A stretch of 64,000 nt of DNA from Prevotella sp. UBA2755 (GTDB lineage: Bacteria > Bacteroidota > Bacteroidia > Bacteroidales > Bacteroidaceae), in NCBI GenBank assembly GCA_002353225.1, contig DEJF01000025.1, positions 332 to 64,331 on the forward strand, read 5' to 3'. Below are positions 1 to 6,199 of the stretch, piece after piece. The translations under genes and the position numbers were made by a program. How positions within the stretch are numbered: position 1 is the stretch's first letter; every line of letters starts with the position of its first letter. A model generated the notes under the pieces. It was not told where the DNA came from. It searched no databases and saw only the letters and a list, made by a program, of their open reading frames with translations.

Positions 1-82
1 CCATAAATTCCGATTTATCTGCCTTATTATTAAACTTTGTTGCAAAATTAGTCAATTCTGATAAATTCCCGTGAATATTGCG

Positions 83-90
83 TAACTTTG
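83..90 (+). promoter_or_regulatory. Candidate -7 promoter box
   Basis: TAACTTTG matches the Bacteroidetes -7 consensus TAnnTTTG and lies 21 bp before the ATG at 112. A -33 element is not clear. Confidence 0.5.
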
Positions 91-111
91 TGCCTGATTT
101 TAGGATGTTTT

Positions 112-462
112 ATGAATATTAGCATGACACTCAGGGAACTACTACAGTCAGTTGATGCAGAAGCATACGCCAACGTTCCACTCTTCGAAGAACTGCTGAA
201 CACGAAGCCTGAATATGGCTCTGGCAATCGTATTGAGGTGAAACTCATCAATGGCGAGATTGCCGTTTCCAATGTGCATGTCGGTTCATTGGGCGACATC
301 GTGGCATGTCCTATTGATGTGGCACCAGACCTTCAGGTGACGAAGATGCAGTTCTTGGACTCTATTCTCAAAGAAATGTCACATGAGGGATTCACCGATG
401 CAGATGCTGACGACTTCTGGGATGACATGATGGATTTACGGAAAGCAAAGAATATCAGATGA
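112..462 (+). CDS. Hypothetical small acidic protein
   Basis: This 116-residue soluble protein has no signal peptide or membrane segment, and I do not recognise the family with confidence. The ATG at 112 is preferred because a TTG start at 88 would lie inside the -7 box TAACTTTG. A second in-frame ATG is at 124. The C-terminal half is acidic (DADADDFWDDMMD). Its stop overlaps the next ATG (ATGA at 459-462), so the two genes are probably translationally coupled. A role with the downstream sigma-like protein is only inferred from this coupling. Confidence 0.7.
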   Translation: MNISMTLRELLQSVDAEAYANVPLFEELLNTKPEYGSGNRIEVKLINGEIAVSNVHVGSLGDIVACPIDVAPDLQVTKMQFLDSILKEMSHEGFTDADADDFWDDMMDLRKAKNIR

Positions 463-818
463 TGGAACTATTCGATGAAGAAAACACCTATACCGCTCTT
501 GCAGAACAGTGGGAGAATTACGGGACACTCAACGGCATAGAGGACGAGCGACGCGAAAGCCTTGCCGACTCCGAGGTAGAGCGTAGTGAGTTGCTTCGCC
601 AGATCTTCACGATGATTCGCAATACGCTGACAGAGCAGGAAACTGACATTCTCTGTGCCTACTATGGCCTACAGACCAAAAGGCTTTCCGTGAAGAAAAT
701 CGCTGAAAAGCATCTGCTTTCTGAAAGTCGTGTACTGAGGATAGTGCGCGAGTCTGAACGCAAACTTCAATTCAGCGATGATGCCATTGAAATTTGGAAA
801 TACCTATATCGCAGATAA
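459..818 (+). CDS. Sigma-70 region 4-like helix-turn-helix protein
   Basis: A 119-residue protein. Residues of about 55-108 (LTEQETDILCAYYGL, then KIAEKHLLSESRVLRIVRES) resemble the sigma-70 region 4 helix-turn-helix: a helix, a short turn, then a recognition-like helix rich in S and R. There is no region 2, so it cannot act as a full sigma factor. It could be an adaptor or a small DNA-binding regulator. It starts inside the stop of the preceding gene and runs convergent with the NTF2-like gene, leaving 29 bp between stops. Confidence 0.7.
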   Translation: MMELFDEENTYTALAEQWENYGTLNGIEDERRESLADSEVERSELLRQIFTMIRNTLTEQETDILCAYYGLQTKRLSVKKIAEKHLLSESRVLRIVRESERKLQFSDDAIEIWKYLYRR

Positions 819-847
819 CGTATTGACGCAACCTTACATGTATCTTT

Positions 848-1279
848 TTAATAAGTACTTGCTTGGGCATTGGTGAACAGCCAATGACCGTCATATTTGG
901 AAAGTTGGAAATAGAGTTGCAAACGCCATGTGTGGCGACCTCCCACAAAGACGGCTGCATTGACCCGGCTACGACCTATAAGTGTGGCATGATTGCCGTC
1001 AATCTTGATGTCTATCTGCTCATGATCGGCTGAATAGTAGTTCAATGTGCCATTTGCAATAGCCCTGATGTATTCCTGCTTCGGCTGGTGCATCCCCGTC
1101 ATGTGGGTCAGCACAAAATTGTCGGCATGGACACGGTTCAGTGTTGCTGTATTTTTCTCCACCATTGCCTTGTACATCTCGCTATACAAGGTTAGTATTT
1201 GACTTTTGTCATCCATTGGTTTCTCTGAAACTATAGGTAACATGGTCACTATGAGCCATGCTACAGTTAGGATTTTCAT
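848..1279 (-). CDS. NTF2-like / DUF4440-type protein with signal peptide
   Basis: A 143-residue product. The N-terminus (MKILTVAWLIVTMLPIVS) is a signal peptide or anchor. The rest has the cone-shaped NTF2/SnoaL-like pattern: an early helix (SQILTLYSEMYKAMVEKN), then HADNFVLTHMTG, then strands ending GHWLFTNAQAST. The family includes ketosteroid isomerases and many proteins without known substrates, so no reaction is assigned. The ATG at 1279 shares one base with the stop of the upstream aldo/keto reductase remnant (TAATG), which makes it the preferred start over 1288. It is probably the last gene of a former redox operon running from about 3.0 kb to 0.85 kb on the minus strand. Confidence 0.75.
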   Translation of the reverse strand: MKILTVAWLIVTMLPIVSEKPMDDKSQILTLYSEMYKAMVEKNTATLNRVHADNFVLTHMTGMHQPKQEYIRAIANGTLNYYSADHEQIDIKIDGNHATLIGRSRVNAAVFVGGRHTWRLQLYFQLSKYDGHWLFTNAQASTY

Positions 1280-1578
1280 TACCGCCATCCCATGAACGTC
1301 TTCGTGGTCTCTCCGTCGTGATGGTCGAAGAAGAGGCTCTTGCCCGTATCGAGGGTCTGGATCTGAGCCATATCATCGGCAGCCAACTCGAAGTCAAGGA
1401 TGTCAAGGTTCTGAGCCACACCCTCCTCATTGGCATAAGCCTGTGCAGTGTCTATCATCCGATAGCCCACTTCCAAGGCATCGCTTACGCACCGTTCACA
1501 CTCATCAGGTGTCACCTGGTATACTCCGTAACCCATCTGCGGCATTTCAACGCCGTTGTAAAGTTTGATTGTATTCAT
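1279..1578 (-). pseudogene. Aldo/keto reductase with internal in-frame deletion
   Basis: The 99-codon frame begins as a normal aldo/keto reductase ([20 protein letters not shown], later [17 protein letters not shown]) and then jumps to the C-terminal end of the same family ([20 protein letters not shown], then KSLFFDHHD). Family members are about 280 residues, so roughly 180 central residues are missing, including the catalytic Lys and His; the Asp-Tyr pair in DTAQAY remains. The junction is near 1416. The frame stays open, so a short peptide could still be made, but it cannot form a TIM barrel. Its promoter and operator at 1617-1667 look intact. Confidence 0.85.
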
Positions 1579-1616
1579 AATTTATTATTGTTTATTATAT
1601 TTGCAATTTTCGACAG

Positions 1617-1624
1617 CAAAGGTA
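1617..1624 (-). promoter_or_regulatory. -7 box for aldo/keto reductase remnant
   Basis: On the minus strand this reads TACCTTTG, a match to TAnnTTTG, 39 bp before the ATG ending at 1578. Confidence 0.55.
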
Positions 1625-1630
1625 CACAAT

Positions 1631-1667
1631 AATCCCCGAACTCCATTGATACAAAGTACGGGGAATT
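1631..1667. promoter_or_regulatory. Operator-like dyad upstream of aldo/keto reductase remnant
   Basis: AATCCCCGAACTCCATTGAT starts the site and ACGGGGAATT closes it, giving a dyad with CCCC/GGGG arms 6 bp upstream of the -7 box. The same layout and inner words (GAA.CT.CATT.A.ACAA) recur at 2945-2983 before the flavodoxin remnant, so one regulator probably served both promoters. An AraC-type protein is the natural candidate from context. Confidence 0.55.
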
Positions 1668-1773
1668 TTTCACTTTTTGCAGAAATCCGTCGCATTTTAT
1701 ATGTTTCGCGGAAAATATGATTTACTACGCCAGTTCGGGATAAGGAAGTCCTGTCATGGTGATTCCTGGGTAG

Positions 1774-1839
1774 TTTCCTACCGACAAACTGGTCGTTTGT
1801 TACCGACTGACGATGGGTTTGTTACCGAGAAACTCTGTC
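1774..1839. repeat. 22-bp period triplet array, core TACCGA
   Basis: TACCGA recurs at 1779, 1801 and 1823, exactly 22 bp apart. All three units begin TTT and share TACCGA with partly conserved flanks (TTTGTTACCGA in units 2 and 3). Confidence 0.7.
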
Positions 1840-1875
1840 TTTCTCGCGCGCGTGCGCGCACTATAATTTTTAAAA

Positions 1876-1958
1876 CCCTTGTCACCGTTGCCACCTTGCA
1901 AAACTATTTGATAATCAGTGGCTTGTCGGTAACAACGAGGTGACAACGGTGACAAGGA
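1876..1958. repeat. Inverted-repeat element with TTGATAATCAG core
   Basis: The left arm carries two 9-bp units (TGTCACCGT, TGCCACCTT) and the right arm two more in inverse orientation (GGTGACAAC, GGTGACAAG); the arms pair with one mismatch over 19 bp. Between them, 1896-1918 carries a 23-bp core ending TTGATAATCAG that is 19/23 identical to 48551-48573. Confidence 0.6.
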
Positions 1959-1979
1959 AAGGCGTTTTGCTGATAGAAA

Positions 1980-2107
1980 TGCCTCCGATCACCGTGGCGG
2001 ATGCCTTCGCTCACAGAGAGGAGTGGCACCTATCTGAGAGGGAAAAAATTCCCATCTTTAATCGGAGGCACCCCTCACTGTGAGCGGAGGCATCGGAGAC
2101 TTTCACC
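1980..2107. repeat. 22-bp period repeats, cores TGCCTCCG and CGGAGGCA
   Basis: TGCCTCCGA at 1980, TGCCTTCGC at 2002 and a weak TGGCACCTA at 2024 are 22 bp apart. CGGAGGCA at 2063 and 2085 repeats the same word in inverse orientation, again 22 bp apart. Arms GCCTTCGCTCACAG (2003) and CTGTGAGCGGAGGC (2078) can pair. Confidence 0.55.
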
Positions 2108-2150
2108 CTACGGAGACTTTGAGGACGAGTAAGCGTATCCGCTATTTTCC

Positions 2151-2240
2151 CATAGAATCTGCAAATCTGCCATAGAATCTGCAAATCCGCAACCGTCAGT
2201 TACCCAACCACTTACACGGATTATTTGCAGATTTGCAGGT
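2151..2240. repeat. 20-bp direct repeat with inverted copy
   Basis: CATAGAATCTGCAAATC occurs at 2151 and 2171, spaced 20 bp. The word ATCTGCAAAT is answered by ATTTGCAGAT near 2223, so the stretch can fold back on itself. Confidence 0.55.
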
Positions 2241-2284
2241 TTTTCGTGATTTTAAAAATCACATGTAGTATTTATCAAAAAACT

Positions 2285-2322
2285 AAACGGCTGGCAGAAT
2301 CGTTGCTCTGCCAGCCGTTTTT
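2285..2322. terminator. Strong rho-independent terminator hairpin
   Basis: AAACGGCTGGCAGA (2285-2298) pairs perfectly with TCTGCCAGCCGTTT (2307-2320) around an 8-nt loop. A T run follows on the plus strand, and A-rich sequence precedes it, so it may work in both directions. On the minus strand it lies downstream of the SDR remnant and insulates the aldo/keto reductase promoter. Confidence 0.75.
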
Positions 2323-2472
2323 GTAAAGAGTCTTTGAGTATTTTGATTGGGACTCAGATATAATGGTACAAACCCCATCTCAGATTACCAACTTTTTAGG
2401 CAACGTTCTTATCCCGAACTGGCGTATTTACTTGACAATTATTGACCCTCCGACCACTTGGTCATGTTGTCA

Positions 2473-2620
2473 CTAATGCGTAGCCTTGAGATATTGCAGG
2501 TCGCCATACCAATAACTGGCCGTGCAGCCACCGTCTATCAGAAAGTCGGCACCGCTGATGAAACGTCCACGCGAGGACATCAGGAACTCAGCCATGTCAC
2601 CCACTTCGTCAGGTGTTCCT
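2473..2620 (-). pseudogene. C-terminal remnant of an SDR oxidoreductase
   Basis: Read on the minus strand in the frame ending at the stop 2473-2475, the sequence is the tail of a short-chain dehydrogenase: GTPDEVGDMAEFLMSSRGRF, then ISGADFLIDGGCTASYWYGD. The Rossmann fold and YxxxK site are gone. It joins the flavodoxin remnant at 2617-2622 but in a different reading frame, so it is not translated from that start. Confidence 0.8.
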
Positions 2621-2819
2621 GCTTGGCCTCTTCGATACAGGTCATGTAGTCCTTGCTGTACTCATAGATGGTGTCAATGTGGAACACATCGGCATCGGGC
2701 AGCAAAGCCTTGACCTTGCCGACCACCACTTCCGTATTACCCAGTTTCAGGTTCTTGATACTTCCGTTCACATAGTTCTCTCCGCGACGAGAGTAGTACG
2801 CAATCAAAGTCTTTCCCAT
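2587..2819 (-). pseudogene. N-terminal remnant of a flavodoxin
   Basis: The frame starts at 2819 with MGKTLIAYYSRRGENYVNG, the first strand and FMN phosphate loop of a flavodoxin, and continues normally to CIEEAKQE (about 67 residues). It then enters the SDR sequence out of frame, adds HLTKWVTWLSS and stops. Bacterial flavodoxins of this kind are about 160-180 residues, so more than half is lost. The product would lack much of the FMN pocket. Promoter and operator upstream are intact. Confidence 0.8.
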
Positions 2820-2932
2820 AATCTTTCTTGTTTTATGATTCTGAGTGCAAAACTCGTGCAAGCCGAATGCAATGGAACTCGTTCCTATTGCTGAGGCACC
2901 GCCGAGTTTCGCGGTGTGATGAAATCACGCCG

Positions 2933-2940
2933 CAAAGGTA
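2933..2940 (-). promoter_or_regulatory. -7 box for flavodoxin remnant
   Basis: Reads TACCTTTG on the minus strand, the consensus -7 box, 114 bp before the flavodoxin start. Confidence 0.5.
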
Positions 2941-2944
2941 CGAC

Positions 2945-2983
2945 AATCCCCCGAAACTGCATTAACACAATTTTCGGGGGATT
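2945..2983. promoter_or_regulatory. Operator-like dyad upstream of flavodoxin remnant
   Basis: AATCCCCCGAAA and TTTCGGGGGATT form a perfect 12-bp dyad lying 4 bp upstream of the -7 box. It matches the dyad at 1631-1667 in position and sequence and is the probable binding site of a shared regulator. Confidence 0.6.
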
Positions 2984-3008
2984 TTACCAAATCCGGATAA
3001 TCGTTCTT

Positions 3009-3144
3009 CTATTCTCTGAAATCACTCGGTTTCGCCCCTAAGTTAGTCTGCACATATCGGCTGAAATGTGACAGCGAGGAAAAGCCGAACATCTCGCTGA
3101 TGTCTGTAAAGGAGAGGCTGCGGTCTCTCAACAATCGGCTAATG
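3009..3144 (-). pseudogene. C-terminal remnant of an AraC-family regulator
   Basis: The minus-strand frame ending at 3009-3011 encodes the second helix-turn-helix of an AraC protein: RLLRDRSLSFTDISEMFGFS, then SLSHFSRYVQTNLGAKPSDF. No start and no first helix-turn-helix remain; sequence upstream of about 3144 belongs to the small membrane protein gene. It was probably the regulator of the flavodoxin/SDR/aldo-keto reductase group. Confidence 0.8.
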
Positions 3145-3390
3145 TCAAGAGAGCAGAGACTTCAACCGTTTATAACCTTCAACACCAAGAATGGTTAAGC
3201 CCCCATACTGGCAGGTCTTAGCCAATCCGAAGAGGATGGTCCATAATACCCCTTTAGCAGTCATACTGATAGGTAATAACATCTGGGCGAAAGACAGAAT
3301 ATAGAAGGGGATACAGCATAACAGGACGACAACACCCGTCCTGAAGGATAGTGACTGCAACCACGATTTGATTTTCTCAATTGTTGTCAT
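3145..3390 (-). CDS. Small two-helix membrane protein
   Basis: An 81-residue protein with hydrophobic segments at about residues 18-42 and 44-66 and a basic C-terminus (EGYKRLKSLLS). I recall similar short proteins in Bacteroidales but know no function. It lies 15 bp downstream of the AraC regulator gene on the same strand and is probably co-transcribed with it. Its 3' end abuts the AraC remnant, so the last few residues could have been altered by the same deletion. Confidence 0.7.
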   Translation of the reverse strand: MTTIEKIKSWLQSLSFRTGVVVLLCCIPFYILSFAQMLLPISMTAKGVLWTILFGLAKTCQYGGLTILGVEGYKRLKSLLS

Positions 3391-3405
3391 ATAAATAATA
3401 ATGTG

Positions 3406-4305
3406 TTATTGATTCCTCCCGATGAACTCACTGGGGGTGACTCCCACTATCTTCTTGAAGAGGCGGGTGAAATGATGAGGAAACTCGAAACCGAGTATAC
3501 GAGAAGTCTCACTGATATTACGTCCCTGCATCAACAGACCCTTGCCGAGATTAATGACATAGGTGTGGATATAGTGGATGGCGGTGGTGCCTGTCGCCTT
3601 ACGGAACATATCACCAAAATAGTGGGAAGAATACGCCATCTCCGAGGCGCAGTAGGCTACTGTAGGCAGTCCTAACTGGTGTTGCTTGCCATCGAAATAA
3701 TACTGTTCGAGCAAAGAATGAAACCGCTTGAGGATATCGTTCGTATCCTGGGTATCCACAGATAGTTGACGCTGGTAGATACGATTACAGTACTCCAGCA
3801 GCAGACGCAGATAACCCAGAATGACATGGCGAAGTACCTGTGAGTCTTCATGTATTATGATCTCCTGACGTAACTGACTCAGTAACTGAACGATGAATTC
3901 CCATTCTGATGGTTCCATCCTCAATGACTCCGTATAGAAATAGGAGAAGAAATGGAAATCACGCATACGGATTTCCAAATCAGTATTATGTATTAGTTCT
4001 GGAGACCAGAGTAATGCCCAACCACTTAACCATAGGTCTTTTCCATCATCCTCGGCACCGCCCAGTTGTCCTGGTGCGACAGCAAGAATAGAACCATCGC
4101 AGAGTTCCAATGGTCTGACACCATAACTCAAGTTCTTAGGAAACTCACGCTGGAAGAACAACCCATAAACTCCATAGTCGTTCAGACTGGTATGCACAGG
4201 CGACACCTCGTCATAACAAACAAGACTCAGCAGTGGATGCAACTCCGGTGCTCCAGCCTGACGAGCATAAACATTAGGATTGTCAACCTTCAGGATTTTC
4301 TTCAT
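3406..4305 (-). CDS. AraC-family transcriptional regulator
   Basis: A 299-residue regulator. Residues 1-180 form the ligand-binding region, with a cupin-like start (GVYGLFFQREFPKNLSYG). Residues of about 190-295 carry the two helix-turn-helix motifs: VAYCASEMAYSSHYFGDMFR, and NISETSRILGFEFPHHFTRL followed by the family end FKKIVGVTPSEF. It has its own -7 box at 4314-4321 and is divergent from the cyclophilin-like lipoprotein gene at 4423, a plausible target. It might also bind the operators at 1631 and 2945, now that the other AraC gene is broken; this is inference. Confidence 0.9.
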   Translation of the reverse strand: MKKILKVDNPNVYARQAGAPELHPLLSLVCYDEVSPVHTSLNDYGVYGLFFQREFPKNLSYGVRPLELCDGSILAVAPGQLGGAEDDGKDLWLSGWALLWSPELIHNTDLEIRMRDFHFFSYFYTESLRMEPSEWEFIVQLLSQLRQEIIIHEDSQVLRHVILGYLRLLLEYCNRIYQRQLSVDTQDTNDILKRFHSLLEQYYFDGKQHQLGLPTVAYCASEMAYSSHYFGDMFRKATGTTAIHYIHTYVINLGKGLLMQGRNISETSRILGFEFPHHFTRLFKKIVGVTPSEFIGRNQ

Positions 4306-4313
4306 CGTAGGTG

Positions 4314-4321
4314 CAAAGATA
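4314..4321 (-). promoter_or_regulatory. -7 box for AraC regulator
   Basis: Reads TATCTTTG on the minus strand, 8 bp before the AraC ATG at 4305, so the transcript leader would be very short. Confidence 0.5.
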
Positions 4322-4388
4322 GATCATTTTCTGCGAAATTGGTAGGAATATCGCAAAAATATGTGCTACATAATACAAAAAATGTTTG

Positions 4389-4396
4389 TAACTTTG
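4389..4396 (+). promoter_or_regulatory. -7 box for cyclophilin-like lipoprotein gene
   Basis: TAACTTTG, 26 bp before the ATG at 4423. The two divergent promoters are about 70 bp apart, allowing shared control. Confidence 0.5.
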
Positions 4397-4422
4397 CCAA
4401 CGGAATATAAAATGAATGAAAC

Positions 4423-5043
4423 ATGATGAGATATTATTTCCTACTGATTACAACCTTGTTGTTTATCTGCTGCTCAGCAGACAACGGGACAAAAGCCCAG
4501 TCATCTTCTATATTACAGGCTCCATCCGACGATCTTAAACAAAGTAGTATGCAAACACAGACAATGCGCATCACCATTGACGGAAAGACAGAAGTAGTAA
4601 ACCTCGTCAACAATACAGCCACACAGGCTTTAGTAAATAAGTTAAAAGAGGGTCCCATTAATATCTCACTTAACACTAACGGAGATTTTGAGATATGGGG
4701 TGCCTTGGGTTTCTCACTGCCGACAAGCAATGAGAACATCAACGGACAACCTGGTGATGTCGTCCTCTATGCTGGCAGCAATATCTGCATCTTTTATGGT
4801 AGCAATTCGTATAGTTACACCCGACTGGGTAAAATCAATGGTCTCTCTGCCAGTGAACTGAAAGCATTTCTTAAAGGGGGACAGAACAATATCAGTGTTA
4901 CCCTTTCATTGCCTGATGTTTCTGCTATTAACCACATCCATACTGACAAAAGCGACAACATCTATTATACGCTGAATGGACAGCGGGTAGAGCATCCCAC
5001 CAAGGGCATCTACATCATAAATGGCAAAAAAATCACCCTATAA
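4423..5043 (+). CDS. Cyclophilin-like fold lipoprotein
   Basis: A 206-residue protein. The N-terminus (MMRYYFLLITTLLFICCSAD) is a lipoprotein signal with Cys in a lipobox-like site. Residues of about 47-165 match the small cyclophilin-like family: MRITIDGKTEVVNLVNNTA, then FEIWGALGFSLP, then GDVVLYAGSNICIFYGS. The function of this family is unknown. The last 25 residues (YYTLNGQRVEHPTKGIYIIN and GKK) form the short C-terminal module common on secreted Prevotella proteins. It is followed after 22 bp by another lipoprotein gene, an exported hydrolase, and is probably co-transcribed with it under control of the divergent AraC gene. Confidence 0.8.
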   Translation: MMRYYFLLITTLLFICCSADNGTKAQSSSILQAPSDDLKQSSMQTQTMRITIDGKTEVVNLVNNTATQALVNKLKEGPINISLNTNGDFEIWGALGFSLPTSNENINGQPGDVVLYAGSNICIFYGSNSYSYTRLGKINGLSASELKAFLKGGQNNISVTLSLPDVSAINHIHTDKSDNIYYTLNGQRVEHPTKGIYIINGKKITL

Positions 5044-5065
5044 CCATATTTCTATTAATATTAAT

Positions 5066-6199
5066 ATGAAGAATGTATTATTATCGGCAGTACTTGTAGC
5101 CACAGTGCTCACTGCTTGCCAAAACAAAGAGAGTAACAAACAAAACAATGAAAGTATGAATACAACTCTGCAACTGACTCAGGAGTGGGACAAAGTTTTC
5201 CCCTTGAGCGAGAAAGTGAACCACCACAAGGTGACGTTTGAAACACAGTACGGACTGACACTGGCTGCCGACCTTTATACACCCAAAGACGGAAAAGGCA
5301 AGATGCCTGCTATCGCTGTCAGCGGTCCCTTTGGTGCTGTGAAGGAGCAATCAAGTGGTCTGTATGCCATGAAGATGGCTGAACGTGGATTCGTAGCACT
5401 TGCCTTCGACCCTTCTTATACTGGTGAGAGCAGTGGGGAGCCCCGTCGCACGGCATCACCTGACATCAATACCGAGGACTTCATGGCTGCTGTTGACTTC
5501 TTGTCGAAGCAGGACTATGTGGATGCAGAAAAAATTGGTATCATAGGAATATGCGGATGGGGTGGCATCGCTTTGAATGCAGCCGCCGCCGACATCCGTA
5601 TCAAAGCGACTGTGGCATCAACCATGTACGACATGACACGTATCAGCGGCAATGACTATAATGACGCTTTTGACGTAGAAGAGGCTCGTCATACAGCCAG
5701 AGAGAAAGTTGCCAAACAGCGTCTGACAGATCCTAAGGCGATGGCAGGTGGTGTGATTGACAGTGTACCGCCTCAGGCTCCACGTTTTGTTCACGACTAT
5801 TATGATTATTATAAGACACCACGTGGCTATCATCCTCGCTCAGGCAATTCGAACGACGGCTGGCGTGTCATCGGTACTCAAGCATACAGCAACAGCCGTT
5901 TCCTCTACTATATCAACGAGATTCGCTCTGCCGTCCTCGTAATGCACGGAGCCGATGCCCACTCTCGCTATTTTGGTGAGGCGGCTTATCACTACATGGT
6001 GGACGGCAAAGCCGAGGGCTATAAATTCACTGGCGAGCCTAATCCCAATCCAGAGAACAAGGAATTACTTATCATCCCTGATGCCTCTCACTGTGATCTC
6101 TATGATGGTGGTTACACGGAGAAGGTGGGCAAGGGTGAGCCAAAGAACATGATCCCCTGGGACAAACTGGCAGAATTCTTCAATAAGAATCTGAAATAA
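5066..6199 (+). CDS. Alpha/beta hydrolase lipoprotein with Cys nucleophile
   Basis: 377 residues from the ATG at 5066, chosen because it opens with a lipoprotein signal (MKNVLLSAVLVATVLTAC, lipobox LTAC). The body is an alpha/beta hydrolase: the nucleophile elbow reads GICGWGG, with Cys at about residue 163 in place of Ser, then an Asp region (VMHGADAHSRYFG) and a His (IIPDASHCDLYDGG). Cys nucleophiles are known in dienelactone-hydrolase-like enzymes; the substrate here is unknown. An earlier in-frame ATG at 5021 lies inside the preceding gene and would destroy the signal peptide. The 3' end overlaps the convergent amidohydrolase gene by 20 bp. Confidence 0.85.
   Translation: MKNVLLSAVLVATVLTACQNKESNKQNNESMNTTLQLTQEWDKVFPLSEKVNHHKVTFETQYGLTLAADLYTPKDGKGKMPAIAVSGPFGAVKEQSSGLYAMKMAERGFVALAFDPSYTGESSGEPRRTASPDINTEDFMAAVDFLSKQDYVDAEKIGIIGICGWGGIALNAAAADIRIKATVASTMYDMTRISGNDYNDAFDVEEARHTAREKVAKQRLTDPKAMAGGVIDSVPPQAPRFVHDYYDYYKTPRGYHPRSGNSNDGWRVIGTQAYSNSRFLYYINEIRSAVLVMHGADAHSRYFGEAAYHYMVDGKAEGYKFTGEPNPNPENKELLIIPDASHCDLYDGGYTEKVGKGEPKNMIPWDKLAEFFNKNLK

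Larger units (their letters stand above)
1726..2426. repeat. 701-bp segment bounded by 19-bp perfect inverted repeats
   Basis: TACGCCAGTTCGGGATAAG at 1726-1744 is the exact reverse complement of 2408-2426. Between the arms I see no gene: only tandem 22-bp and 20-bp repeats, two long inverted repeats and one strong terminator hairpin. There is no transposase or recombinase. It could be a non-autonomous element, an invertible segment or a remnant of a larger element. The flanks show no target-site duplication that I can recognise. Confidence 0.6.

Noticed and set aside
1677..1943. 88-codon open frame through the repeat region
   Set aside because: It is made of the 22-bp units and the hairpin arms translated; it has no plausible promoter spacing or protein-like features.
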